Position numbers and translations under genes: made by a program. The notes beneath the pieces are model-generated. The model was not told the origin of the DNA. It searched no databases and saw only the letters and a list, made by a program, of their open reading frames with translations. Shown here in pieces: positions 11,460 to 23,339 of a DNA stretch of 64,000 nucleotides (position 1 is the first letter of the stretch; every line of letters begins with the position of its first letter). The stretch comes from Adiantum capillus-veneris (lineage: Eukaryota; Streptophyta; Polypodiopsida; Polypodiales; Pteridaceae), in NCBI GenBank assembly GCA_014529385.2, contig CM043963.1, forward strand, positions 67,321,912 to 67,385,911. The letters run 5' to 3'.

Positions 11460-11960
11460 CCTATGGGATGGATACTCTTGAAGAGTGCCCTATATATTAC
11501 ATGGAAGATTTTTGGGGGCAATTCGTCTGTTTATCAAGCAACTACTTTGAACCTGACGGCTAGGAGACCACCTTTTCAATGCTACGAGTATGGTGGACCA
11601 CATATAGTTGAATGTCCTATTAGGTTACTAACAGATGTCGCACAAGTGAAAAGCAATCAGGGAAGCACGTCCACAATGCCAATATTCACATGTAATCATT
11701 ATGGCATAGATAATTTTATTGCATAGTGCCCCCATAGCCCAAATGCACCCAAGATCACACCCTTGAATTTGGTCAAAATTGATAGTGGGACATCAACAAT
11801 ACCACCCGTTGTACGGACCAATGGGATTACACAATCAATGCTTCAAAATTCAAACCATATCCTTGAAGAAAGAGAAAAAAAAACACGAAGGAAGAGATTG
11901 GTATATACCAGAAATCAAAACCAAGTTCCAAGAAAAATATAGGAACAGGAGATGATCCAG
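11460..11960 (+). pseudogene. gypsy-type gag zinc-knuckle remnant
   Basis: Plus-strand CYEYGGPHIVECPI at about 11580 and FTCNHYGIDNF at about 11690 look like two CCHC knuckles, each with its second Cys changed to Tyr. The second also lacks its His. A stop at 11726 is followed by LNLVKIDSGTSTIPP and a lysine/arginine-rich stretch. Paired knuckles occur in the gag of the plant gypsy elements further right in this window. It is probably a separate fragment beside the inverted copia gag. Confidence 0.42.
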
Positions 11961-11969
11961 TGTATATGA

Positions 11970-12640
11970 ACTGTAATGAAAATGGCCTATTAACTTTGAG
12001 AGTAGTGGAAATTAGAGAAAGTACTTTTGGGAAATTACTTTGAGAGCATAGTGGCTGAACTTAATTGATGGTAGCAACATAAACATAGCATTTAGTTAAC
12101 TTGGAATGAACAATAATTTTTCAAGAGAGAGAGTTTAGAGAACATGACAACAGTTGAGGACCGGATTTATGTGGAGCCGATCCCCCCTTTAATAGGCATT
12201 TGTATCATAGTTTCTCCCATCAAGAGAGACTTGTTACAATACAATCTTTGTGTTCCTTATGACCTAAATGTTTCAATCAAGGTTGAAAGCTTCATGCATC
12301 ACGAGCATAACATAAAATTTGTGGAAAGCATTAACTATCCCAAGCCTAAGTCCCAAGACCTCAAACACCTTCGAAGGTGGACATATCTAGTAGGGAATGA
12401 GGGTAGGGAAGAGGAAGAAGAAACATTTCATAGGAGAACGAATTGGTTCCTCACTTATCATCACTCTTCTTGCTAGAATACATAATATCATAGTAATGAA
12501 GATGGAGAAGATGGAAAGCTTAAGCATTGAAGCATGGCTCTTGGTTGGATTTGCATTCCATAACCACGAGTGTTGGTGTAGGCTATTAACCTCTCTACTT
12601 ACTTGGAGAAGGAGAGGGAGCTCTTGCACTTTGCACGATA
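11970..12640. other. unassigned region with a 110-codon open frame
   Basis: A plus-strand frame at 12144-12476 starts MTTVEDRIYVEPIPPLIG and ends in an acidic patch. I recognise no domain, and neighbouring sequence is retroelement debris, so a retroelement origin is as likely as a real gene. Confidence 0.3.
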
Positions 12641-12646
12641 CACAAT

Positions 12647-12647
<1 letters not shown>

Positions 12648-12699
<52 letters not shown>
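12648..12699. repeat. (GT)n microsatellite
   Basis: Perfect GT dinucleotides over about 52 bases. Confidence 0.97.
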
Positions 12700-12700
<1 letters not shown>

Positions 12701-13057
12701 AAGAGTATACCCCTCAAGCATGCCCCCTACTTTCTTTGATCGACCCCCCTTATAGCTCATTCTTGAAGCTCATTGGACCCTCAGGCCTAGCCAATCACAA
12801 GCACAAGTCATACCAAGCAAGCATACTAGTCTTGGGACAAATGTACCCCTTTCCCCTTTGAGAGAGAGGACTTGATAAATGAAAAAGAAATTAATTAAAT
12901 TTACTAATTTATCACTGGACCCCTTGGGTGGCCAATCAATAGGCTTTAGGCACACCATGAGGGCAACATGAGGAGGAACTTGACAAGTGTCCCTTTTGAT
13001 TTCTTTGTTCAAAGCTTTCCTTGTGCGAATGTGTGTGTGTTCTCTCTCATCCCCCCT

Positions 13058-13108
13058 CTTGTAGGGATCACTCCTCCTTGTAGGGATCACTCCTCCTTGT
13101 AGGGATTG
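13058..13108. repeat. 19-bp direct repeat, three copies
   Basis: CTTGTAGGGATCACTCCTC starts at 13058, 13077 and 13096; the last copy is partial. Confidence 0.9.
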
Positions 13109-13138
13109 ATGATTGATGTTTTCACACCTTATCTCAAG

Positions 13139-13380
13139 CGCCTTAGTCAGCAAGCATGACAAAGCACCTCAAGATTTGGTGGTGTTCCCACAAGCACCTA
13201 AAGCTCCCTAGTCGGCAAGCACCTCAAGCACCTTAGTCAGCAAGAACTTCAAGCACCTCAAGAACCTTAGTCAGCAAGCATGAAAAAGCACCTCAAGCTT
13301 GGGTGGTGTTCCTACAAGCAGATCAAGCTCCCTAGTCGGAAAGCACGATAAGCACCTCAAACACCTAAAGCTTGGGCCGT
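13139..13380. repeat. minisatellite of CAAGCACCTCAAGC-type units
   Basis: Two copies of a unit of about 125 bases built from shorter AGCACCTCAAGC and CTTAGTCAGCAAGC motifs. The marker GGTGGTGTTCC recurs at about 13179 and 13303. Confidence 0.8.
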
Positions 13381-13858
13381 TCCCACCTCAAGCTCAACCC
13401 TTGCTTACCTAAGGTCAAGGGACTTTTTAAAACTAACCTTTGGAGGTCTTCAATGAAGCTAACCCTAAGCTCGTTTAAGCTCCATTGGCTAGCCTTACTC
13501 TTTGACATACCATCTCTCATTCGGACCCCTTTACCATTGGCCCCGTATTGAGATAGATTTGAAAGCACATGTCTATATTCCCTTGTTCCCGTTTATTCTC
13601 CCACATTAAATGATCAGTTTAATATGAGAAAATAATTTGGGTTGGATAGATATTAGATTTTATGACATGAACGACCCTGGGAAGATTCAGATTCAATTGA
13701 AACAATGGAAACCAAAACCATTAGCACAAAGGGAAAATCAAACAAAGAATACCATGAGATAGAGCCAAACTAAAACCCAATTGAAGAGAGACATAAAGAA
13801 TCCTTGAAAATGTAACAAGTGTTTCCAAATCCAATCAGGAACCCCAAGATAAACCACG
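13381..13858. other. no gene recognised
   Basis: Unassigned sequence that ends where similarity to the 48.4-kb element begins. The U3 sequence expected upstream of a retroelement TATA box is not shared, so the 13.86-kb element looks truncated here. Confidence 0.4.
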
Positions 13859-13869
13859 CTTGGCTAAGG

Positions 13870-13877
13870 TATAAAAG
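13870..13877 (+). promoter_or_regulatory. TATA box of element A
   Basis: TATAAAAG sits in a block shared with 48454-48461. It is followed by a pyrimidine-rich stretch and, near 14007, a donor-like AGGTAAGAG, also shared. A retroelement promoter with a 5' UTR intron is plausible. Confidence 0.6.
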
Positions 13878-14810
13878 CCAATTTTGTAAGTTTTTGGATA
13901 ATGAAACACGGTGTGAGCTAACGGCCCTGACTTCTCTCCTTCTTGCGCTGCCTACTCCCTTTCCGGTTGTCACATTACAGTGTCATCTGTCGCGTTGCAA
14001 CCATAGGTAAGAGCTCTACGCATTGACGTAAGCATTTCATGGTAATCCGTAGCTTTTGGCGTCGCCGACTCGCGGCCTAATTTCATCATAAGTAGGAATT
14101 TACGCTTCAAAATCATAAAGTAAGTATAGGTGGGGTATTGGGACATCATTGCTAAGCATTTAGATGCATTTTGGGTCGAAAATGACTAGGTCAAAAACTC
14201 ACTGCTGCTGTTAATAATCGTGATTTTTTGCACTTAACCTAAAGTGATATTTGAGACCATAAGCATGTTGCTTAGGTCTTATAAACATGTCCTAGAAGTT
14301 TCATAATGTTTAGATGTCGTTTGATGCTGTAACAGATGTGATTAGCTTTTGGTGATTTCAGTCATTTGAGTGTAGCCTGAGTTAGATGTGAGTTTTTTGT
14401 TGTTTTCCAAGAGATTGAAAACCTTTTGTAGCCTCTAAGCACTATTCAAGTCCTAGGAGTAGGGTAAGTAGAATCCGAGGTGGGATTTTAGAACATTGAT
14501 CTCTCTAAAGGAATCAATTGTGAGTTGCTATGTGAAGTTGCAAAATTTTAGGTCTACGGCTAGAATTAGCACCAGAAGACTGTCAAACACTCAATCATGG
14601 AGAGCATGCTTTAAAAGTTGTATGAACCAGTGGGTAAGCTTCAGGATGCATTGAGATAAAAATTTCAAAAGTTTACTAAAACTCAAATTATTTACTTTTT
14701 CTTGACATTTTAGGCCAAATTAAGTTCTGACTTGATTCAGAGGCTTAAAATAGCTCATGAAAAGGCTGTCCAGTGAAAAAGTTCAAAAAAATGTTCATTT
14801 TAGGTCAAAA

Positions 14811-15693
14811 GTAAATAATAACGATTATTTACTTTTGGCTCAAAAATGATAAAGGTTGATACCTGAGACTCTATGCATGTGTACAAACAACTTTTGTAAA
14901 GGCCCATAGAATTTGGATCACCAAACTGACCAAAAACTTGGTAAAAACTGAATTCTGTATTGACTTTTGAGAACTTGAGTGTAAATTGGGAAACTTTTGT
15001 TCAAACCAAGTGAAATTTGACTTATAGGATTATATTAATGCTATAAACAAGTGTACATGCCCAGTTGACCAAAAAGATGCAAAAACTTGCCAAGAGTAAA
15101 TAAACACGACTATTTACTTTGGTCCCATTTTTCAACTTTTTTTACCAAACCAGCATACCATTAGCTTTATCATGTTATAATAAGCTCACTAATCAAGTTT
15201 GGTAAGATCTAGATCATTGGATTGAAAATTGTGGTCAAATTTTCAAAGTCAGTATGTAGACACAAAATTGTTGACCATTTGAACAAAAATTATCCAAACT
15301 TGATGAAACTTGGCTAGGAAGATTAAGTTAAGCTTCTTAATAGATCGGTGTCAAAATTGTTTCAAAAAATTGCAAAAAAATAGCAGGAGTAAATAATTGC
15401 GATTATCTACATCTGCTAAAAAAGTTGATATTCTTGCACATTTGAGTATACCACAAGGTCAAGCATATCAAGTAGACCACACAAATCAATTTTATTGAAA
15501 TTTGGACCACAAGATTGAGACTTAAGCTAGATTCTCAAAAATCGAGTCTACGGACACAAAACAATTGATAACTTGAACAAATTTTGTTCAAACTTAGTGA
15601 AACTTGTCCAAAGACCTTAACAAGTTGCATACTTGGCAAGTCAAGCCAAAAAGTGCAAAAAATTGAGAAAAGTAAATAATCACGATTATTTAC
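14811..15693. repeat. four spaced 22-bp palindromes (copy 1)
   Basis: Sites at 14811-14832, 15096-15117, 15389-15410 and 15672-15693, spaced 285, 293 and 283 bases. All keep the flanking GTAAATAA and TAT(T/C)TAC arms. The central TCGCGA has decayed differently in each site. Confidence 0.88.
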
Positions 15694-16151
15694 GACTGAT
15701 AGACAAAGATAGACTTTTTGACTTTTGAAGTTGTACAGTGTTACACCAACATAAGACAAGGCCACTGGGCAATTTTGAGTTCAATCGGATCCAAACTGGT
15801 ACATGTTCACTAAGTTTACAGGTTGCATGTTAGTTCTTTGGCTTTTTACAAAAGTAGAATTTGAAAGTTTCAACTGCTGACTCACTTAGGTCAAATTGGA
15901 GTAATACACATAGACCAATCACAATAGTTAGCAAAAATTGTACATTCTTTATGAAAGAACAGCTAACTTGATTAAAACTAATACAGGAATCAAGGAATTG
16001 AAAGCTTGACAGAAGTTGCAAACAAGTCAATCCGACGGTAAGTACTCTATTCAGAGCTTCACAAGTCTATATGAACCTTAGATTTGGTCATATACCAACA
16101 AATTAAGGCATATTTGGCGAGACTTCTAGTTGAGTATCCACCAAAGAGAGT

Positions 16152-16619
16152 GTGAATGAAGGCGATCACTTGCACACTATCTTTGAAGAAGTATCAGACA
16201 CTTTTTCAGAATCAACATCTGAAATGTCTTCCTATTTGACTCATTCAAAAATTGGAACAACAGTGAGATATAAGCACATACTCTCTTTTTATAAGACTAA
16301 TTGCCATGGAGATCAGGTTTACCTGGATCCTAATGAAGAGTATGCTATTCACATTGATGACCATGGCATAGAATTTGAAGAGGAAATCAGGGCAAACAAA
16401 CAAGAAAAAATGTACATGGATAGAAACGGAACTCAGTATTTACAAGTTGAAAACCCTAACGTGATAGATAAATGGGGGTTAGAAGTAAATACCATAATTC
16501 TAAATATGGCAACAAAAGAAGGACCACAGACTTTAGAATTTGAGGGATACGATCAAGTCGATTTGAAGCCTTTGAAACAGCTGAATACGGATAATCCTAG
16601 GATTGGAGTCTATTGTTAA
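16152..16619 (+). pseudogene. gypsy element A gag, N-terminal open frame
   Basis: Open frame of 155 codons starting MNEGDHLHTIFEEVSD, acidic, with a Ser/Glu-rich start and a YLDPNEEYAIHIDD segment. By position, directly after the leader and before the recognisable capsid region, it is the N-terminal extension of Gag. No enzyme motif is visible. The frame ends at TAA 16617, and sequence to 17116 is retroelement-like but broken, so the native protein was probably longer. Confidence 0.5.
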
Positions 16620-17116
16620 GAGGATAGAAACGTCAAAGATCTTCTATGGACTTCTCATGCCAAATCAGGACAGTTAACACCTATAAAGATCATCTATATC
16701 TTCAAAATCAAAGATAAAAGTTCAGCAGATCTACCAACATACCTATTTAGGGATTTTTAGAACAATAACTTTGTTATGATGACTCGTGAGGAGGTGGAAC
16801 AAACCAAATACCAAGGATACTCTATAAGGGATTGGATATTGGGCCAAACCAGAGACTATTCTAAGAGATGAACTCCACGAGAGATCTTTTGAGAGCAATG
16901 TTAAGAAAACCAACAACTATCTCATCACAAAGAAACCCTAGGCGACACTTAAGCCAGCCCAGGCCTACATGAGTCACTATTTCCAACAGACTAGTTTGAA
17001 GGACTTGGAACAAGACCAACTACCAGGAGACCCGGAGTTGAACCAAATAAACGTGTCAGACCATTTATAGCTTCAAACAGAAACAAGGTGATTCTGTTAG
17101 AGATTGTGCAACTAGA

Positions 17117-17485
17117 ATGAAACAATACATTATAAGATGTCCAGAGCTAGAGATACCTGTAGAAGAAAGACTAGTATCATTGTTTCTAAAGGGACTGCTA
17201 AACAAAGAACTTCATGCTATAGTGTATAGCAAGAAGCATATGACCCTAGAAGAGTGTATGTCAGATCCTATTGACTTAGAAGACAATTGTGATATTTTCA
17301 ATGAAGAAGATGTCCCTAAGGATAATCAAAGCAAGAAGACAACATCCACCAAAGCAATACAAGTGGGGATGGCTGCTGCAGCACCTCTTTCAGCAATAGA
17401 AGACATGCTCAAAAGGATGCATGAAATGATGAATAACATGAAAAAAGCACCTATGAGGGGACCAGGGCAAGGGATACCTCAATAG
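17117..17485 (+). pseudogene. gypsy element A gag, capsid fragment
   Basis: The frame reads IRCPELEIPVEERLVSLFLKGL, which fits the retrotransposon Gag (PF03732-type) helix pattern with its LVxLFLxGL stretch. A Lys-rich linker and a Met/Pro-rich tail follow, continuing after the stop at 17485 as PMRPQRQPMYRYQPN near 17594. This is the capsid-like part that packages element RNA. Upstream, 16620-17116 should hold the rest of the domain but is broken by stops. Confidence 0.6.
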
Positions 17486-17939
17486 GGACAACCAATTAGG
17501 CCACAAAAATGGTGTGCAATCGAGGATAAATGGACTAACCATGAGACCAATGAGTACTATTACTGACCAAAGTATAATGGGAATGTTTAATATGTGCCTA
17601 TGAGGCCACAAAGACAACCCATGTACAGATATCAACCTAATATGGCCCCAACTCAGAGACCACCGATGGGTATGGAAAGATCTCAACCCGTGTTGAGTCA
17701 ACAATCTCCATATCCTAGACATAATATAGTATCTGTAAAGTACATGCATTTAGAAGGAGTCATAGATGAACAAGCACTAGTGCCTGTTACACCATATGCA
17801 GAGCCTAGCCCATCTATAGTAATGGTATAAAGAGATTGATATAATTCACATCCACCTCCAATGGAAGAACCTGGGATAGTATACTACACCAGAGCTTTCA
17901 CCAATGTAATTTGTAGCTAATCAAGGTGTTAGACCTCCA

Positions 17940-18698
17940 ATGTCAAGACCCATGATTAAGCCAAGAACTGGAAAGTGTCAGAACGGTGGTGCAGATGATC
18001 ATTGGAAAAATGAATGTCCAGAGCTTGACAAGAACCTAAAACCAATTAAAGCTTATTGCATACAATTTTGCAAAAAGGGGGGACACTTCCCTGAAGATTG
18101 TCCAAAAAATACTTTAAACAGTGCTAAAATAGTAGTAAACGTAGTCCAAGTGATACCTAGGAGCTCATCCAAGAGTGAACTGATTGTTCCAGTCAAGGTA
18201 ATCACCAGAGCCCAAGATAAGAAAAAGAAACATAACTCCTTTGATGATTCGGAGAATATCAAAATTTCCTCTCAAAAGACCAAAAGAAGTAGAAGCAAAA
18301 GGTATGATATGAGAAAACAGAAACAAAGGGCTGAAATCGAGGAGAAGGGAAAGAAACTATTCCAGGAAAAAGTGAAAGAAACTGGAAGTGAAATCAAGGA
18401 AACCACCGTGACACCTAGAGGATCAATTTTGGTAGACAAAATTTTTGAGCTTATCAATGCAGCCTTGGAATCTTACCAAGTGGGATTTAAAGCAAGCCAA
18501 AACATGAAAAACAAATGGAAAAAATATTCTTCTCCAGATATGGAAGCAGCTAAGCTTGAAGCTTATCAAAATTTGGTAAGAATTAGTCAAGAGATTCTAG
18601 AAAAACAAAAACCCAAGCTTGAAAGTATAGCAAAACCTCAAGAGCTTGTGGAAGAAACCAAGAAAGAGAAATCCAAAGTGGTGGTAGAACCTCCTTGA
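17940..18698 (+). pseudogene. gypsy element A gag, nucleocapsid with two zinc knuckles
   Basis: 252 codons open. Near the start are two knuckle-like motifs: KCQNGGADDHWKNEC, in which a Cys is missing, and CIQFCKKGGHFPEDC, a good CX4HX4C with an extra residue between the first Cys pair. A long Lys/Glu-rich, probably coiled-coil region follows (about codons 90-250). Paired knuckles bind element RNA. The frame ends at TGA 18696, and a shifted frame (EPELIVPDTEDS) continues Gag towards the protease. Confidence 0.62.
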
Positions 18699-19084
18699 AA
18701 CTAAAGAACCGGAACTTATAGTGCCTGACACCGAAGATTCCTTAGACAAAATTTCGTTCGTAGAAGAAGACTGGCCAGGACACTTATGGAGAACAGTTAG
18801 AGAGATTAATAATGGGAGCCTAACTCTGAAGTGAGCTCCTATAGAGGAAGTTTGGTTAGACAATCTACCTCCTGATATGGACATAGATGTACAATCCTTG
18901 TATGGGGATTGCAGATCTGAAGCTTCAGGAATGTCTAAATCATTACTCTCAAAACACTACCCTCTTACTTAGGAGATAACGAAGATGAATCCATAGTGTG
19001 TAAAACCACTCAAATAAAGAGAGCGGAATAGACCCTAGAAGTAGACAACATCCATTTAATCATGTCTACACCCATTCAATACAC

Positions 19085-20008
19085 TCTTACTTTAGGAGAA
19101 CTGTTAAAAATCAGACCATATTTATGGAATGATCTACAGAAAACTCTAGAGAAGGTGGGGATAACAGGACTAATCACAAAAAATTTGAGAAAATTGAAAC
19201 ACGAATTGGATAACAACTAGATTAGATCTGTTCCAATGAAGAAAGTCAGAGAATACTACAAAGGGGAAGAAGGAAATACAAGCCTTCCAGTCAGATACAA
19301 TGATATCAAAACCTTGGCAATACTAGATAGTGGGACTGGCATAGCCATAGCCATGAAAGCAGTATGGGAATCTTGGGGCAGCCAGCCATTAGACAAACTC
19401 GAATGAAATTGCAATTGTCTTATGGACACATCGAAAGACCCTTAGGATTGCTTGAAAAATTGATAGTTAATTCCTGTGGGATTGAATATCAACACACTTT
19501 TTCCATAGTGGACTTTAGAAAGAAACTCAATTATAAAATCATCTAGGGAAGACCTTTCATGCGACAAGTACAATTCATCCAGGATTGGGGAAACATTTAT
19601 CTGTACTTGAAGCAAAAGGGATCAATAACAAGGGTTAATCTAAAAGATCACACTTATCGAGATGTCATGAAAATGCCCATACAAGAATTCGATTCAGCCT
19701 CTTCTACTGAAACTAAACTTCCATCTTGGTTGAACAAAGACACACCTATTTGGATGTGCGGAGCCTCAAAAAATGGGAGCTTAAAACGAGAAGAATGTAT
19801 CTTAGAAATGGATTGCATAGATGAAGCCTATGTACTTGAACCCTTCCCAAAGCATTTGTTTGAACCATTTGAGTGGACTCAAAGTTTAGCAATCATGGAT
19901 GCATGTGTAAATATGTCTATGCCTACTCAATTTTCCAATGAGGACGGCTATGACATAATTTCCATCCAAATGATCTCAACCCTTCACATTGAAGAAAAAA
20001 CTCAATAA
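19085..20008 (+). pseudogene. gypsy element A aspartic protease region
   Basis: The frame runs GELLKIRPYLWNDL then LAILDSGTGIAIAMKAVWESWG, the catalytic DSG loop of a retropepsin near 19325. A one-base shift near 19375 and a stop near 19545 follow. It continues as GRPFMRQVQFIQDWG and an acidic tail with WMCGASKNGSLKREECILE. The same block, about half identical by eye, is present at 32.0-33.1 and 36.2-37.4 kb. It would mature Gag-Pol. The downstream tail (MCGAS...REECILE) is a family-specific extension whose role I do not know. Confidence 0.7.
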
Positions 20009-20357
20009 TCCAAGGACTTGATGAACGTTCAACAAGTCTTTTTAGAACTCTACTATGACGCGACAGATGAGTTAGAAGTACATTCAGCTACCTCAGATGA
20101 TTCGGGGTAAAAAAAGAACATGTGAGAGCTAAACTACTCATGAAAGGAGGGGAGGAAAAGTTTTTTGACTTTCCAAACCACCGAGAAGACAAAAATGGCA
20201 TAGAAGAAAAAGAGACACACGAAACTTGAAAGCTAGACCTATGCCATCAGTCTCCAGTAGAACACAGTTTCTGATGTAGATAGATACACATGATTGTGTC
20301 AAAGAAAAAATCCCTGGTAGATATCCTTTAAATGAAAAGAAAGAAATATAAAAAAAT

Positions 20358-21600
20358 TTGAGAAAAAAGAGAAAGGAAACTCAAGAAAAACCTAATTACC
20401 AGGACAATAATTCAACCATGACAGGAGTTGAGCGAAGAAAGAAATATCAAGAGTTAAAAAAAGCTCTAAAGGAGATATATACAACTGAAATGGGAACCAC
20501 TGAGGAGGAAGGTAAAGATGTAATGAGTGTTCCATCTCATTACAAGAAATATAAACAGGGTGAGTCCTACGAAGGAACTGAAAACGCAAAAAATATGGAT
20601 CTGGCCGAACCAGGAGAAGAGCCTAGACTTGCCTACATTGCAAAGGACCCGACGGAAGAAGAAGAAGAGATTTTGTTAAGCTTACTGAAGGAATACCAAG
20701 ATATCTTTGCTTGGTCTTATAAGGATCTCAAGGGTGTTGATCCAGAAATCTATCAACATACCATACCTATGAGAGATGATGCAAAACCAAGCAGACAAGG
20801 GCCATACACTTATAATGAAAAATTTGCCAGAAAGATCAAAGAAGAGATAGAAAAGCTAAAGGAAGCTGAATTCATTTATGAAATAGAACACACAGATTGG
20901 GTGTCACCAGTTGTGGTAGTACCCAAGAAATTGGAAAATTAAGAGTGTATGTCAATCTTAAGAAATCGAACTTTGCAGCTACCATTAGAGACAACTTTCC
21001 TCTTCCAATCACTGAGCATGTTTTAGAACGAGTTGCAGGAAAAGAAGCTTACATATTTTTAGATGGATTTTTGGGATACAATCAACTTTTGGTTGACCCC
21101 AAAATCAACATACAACTAACTTTGCAATTGAATGGGGTATTTTTGCATGTCTGGTTGTGCCTTTTGGAGTAACTAATGCTCCTGCCACCTTTCAAAGAAT
21201 TGATGAGCCATGCTTTTAAAGAATATCTTTGGAATTCTTGGAAGTATACATGGATGACTTATGTGCACATTCATAAATCTGGGTTGATCATTTTGAACAC
21301 CTCAAAAAGGTATTCAAAAAATGTAGACTTTATAGGATTTGGTTAAATCTTGAAAAGTGAACATTCATGGATAGACAAGGAGAAATTCTTGGACATATAG
21401 TGTCTAAAAATGGCATAGCTACCGATGTGGATAAAATTCATGTTATTGATGATTTTCTTAGATCGACAACAATCAAAGGGTTCAAGCCTTCATGGGACAT
21501 TGTGGATATTACAGACGATTCATTTACATGCATGCTATAATTACAAAACCCATGTATAGCTTGATTACACACTTTGAATGAACTGATGAGTGTGAAGAAT
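20358..21600 (+). pseudogene. gypsy element A reverse transcriptase
   Basis: Begins in a basic linker, then LLKEYQDIFAWSYKDLKGVDP and HTDWVSPVVVVPKK, the usual gypsy RT entry. After a shift near 20935 it continues VNLKKSNFAATIRDNFPLP, then a palm reading FLEVYMDDLCAHS at about 21235-21270 with the catalytic YMDD. LGHIVSKNGIATDVDKI near 21400 follows. Stops and shifts occur near 20941, 21171, 21219 and 21358. RNase H and integrase are not found; similarity stops near 21600. Confidence 0.8.
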
Positions 21601-21639
21601 ACTAATTTTATGGTTTTCCTTACTCAACTTGGTAGATCA

Positions 21640-23010
21640 ATTTTAATGAACAAGTGTGGGATCTCTATCCTAAAGATATTTCTTAATTTAAAATTAAAAT
21701 CCCTTGGAAATAGTGAATCTACACCTTCTCTCTAGATTTTTAATGTATACATAGCTTTAATTTAAATTCTAACATGGTATCATTATTCATTTCTACTAAA
21801 CACACCTCTACACTAGAGGGATAATTTAGATGAACTTACCTAATACTCTATCTCTTTAGACTAACACTAAAAATAAGGTTTTTACACCTTCTTTCTAGCT
21901 TTTCTATGTATACATGAATAATATATTAATTCTAACTTAATAAAGCTATAAAATTACACTAGATGTACCTTTCAACCAGAGGGTTTCATTAATTGAAATT
22001 ATCTAATACCTTATCTTTCTAGAATGACCCTAAATTCAAGATTTTTACGCCTTCTCTCTAGCTTTCCTATGTATACAAAACCTATACATCAATTATAACT
22101 TGATGAAATTGTAGAACACATTAGATACACCTCTGCACCAGAGGGTTTCATTAATTGAAATCACTTAATACTCTATCTCTCTAGATAGTCCAAAAATACG
22201 ATTTTTACACCTTCTTTCTAGCTTTTCTAGGTACACAGAATCAAAACATGCATTCTAACATGATAATAATAAAATTATGTTATATGTACCTCTGTACACG
22301 AGGGTTTCATCATTAGGATCCATTTAGTACCCTATCTCACTAGAATAGTCCAAAAAACAAGATTTTTGCACCTTGTCTCTAGCTTTCCTCTATATACAAA
22401 ATCCAAAAATGCATTATAACATGATAATATTACAAAATTATGTTAGATGTACCTCTGAAATAGAGGATTTATTCATTAGAATTCATTTAGTATCCTATCT
22501 CACTAGAATAGTCCAAAAAATAGGGTTTTTCTACATTCTCTCTAGCTTTTCTCTGTAAACAGAATCAGAATATGAATTCTAACATGATGATATTATAACC
22601 TTAAGTTATATGTACCTCCACATTAGAGGATTTTAACATTAGAATTCAGTTAGTACCCTATCTCACTAGAATAGTCCAAAAAATACTGTTTTTACACCTT
22701 CTCTCTAGATTTTCTCTATATAAAGAATCAAAACATGCATTATAGCATTATAATATTATAAAAATATGCTAGATGTACCTCTTTACCAGAGGGTTTTAGC
22801 ATTAGAAATCATTTAGTACCCTATCTCTCTAGAATAGTGCAAAAAATAGAGTTTTTGAACCTTCTCTGTATACAGAATCAATACATGGCTTATAGAATTA
22901 TAACATTATAAAAATATGTTAGATTTACCTTTGCATCATAGGGTTTCATCATTGGAAATCATTCAGTACCCTATCTCTCTAGAATAGTCTAAAAATAGGG
23001 TTAAAAACTA
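21640..23010. repeat. tandem array, ~162-bp units, about 8 copies
   Basis: The marker ACACCTTCTCTCTAGCTTTT recurs with changes at about 21722, 21886, 22047, 22206, 22367, 22530, 22694 and 22857, a spacing of 159-165. Each unit also has GAGGGTTTCATCATTAG-like and CCCTATCTCTCTAGAATAG-like blocks. Decayed remains of CTATCTCTCTAGAA run to about 23340. No coding potential is seen. Confidence 0.9.
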
Positions 23011-23339
23011 TTATTTTTGCTTTTCTCCTAATAACTCTTCATAAGGTTTTGATAAAATTTCATAATATAAAAATTTATAATAATTAAAACCCTTTTATAA
23101 GAGCTTATAACTAATTAATCTCTGCAATTTCCCTATCTCTCTAGAAAACCACTAAAAAGGGAGAAAAAACTACTTTTTAGGCACTTTTTCCTTAATTACC
23201 CTTAATAGGATGTCAATGAAAATTTATAATAGTGAATATTAGGGTCTAATTAAACTTTTCTCAAGAGGATTTAAGTTAATAAACTTCACACTTAACCTAT
23301 CTCTCTAAAATAAGAGAAAAAACCTCTTAAAAACCCACT

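Larger units (their letters stand above)
13859..15840 (+). repeat. leader repeat, copy 1
   Basis: Long noncoding block homologous to 48443-50880. It contains units of about 285 bp, each with a palindrome close to GTAAATAATCG/CGATTATTTAC, at 14811, 15096, 15389 and 15672. Compared with copy 2 it lacks about 430 bp, including the primer-binding site, at about 14447. It has no long open frame. Confidence 0.88.
13859..21600 (+). mobile_element. Ty3/gypsy retrotransposon A, 5'-truncated, degenerate
   Basis: In order: TATA box, long noncoding leader with palindromes, gag pieces, aspartic protease and reverse transcriptase, all on the plus strand. It lacks a clear 5' U3, and no RNase H or integrase was found after about 21.6 kb, where a tandem array begins. 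Its leader is repeated at 48.4-50.9 kb. Its protease block is clearly related to the tandem copies at 32.0-33.1 and 36.2-37.7 kb, so these belong to one family. Frames carry several stops and shifts. Confidence 0.8.

Noticed and set aside
14811-15693. Spaced palindromes as a CRISPR array
   Set aside because: Spacing of ~285 bases and homologous intervening sequence exclude it.
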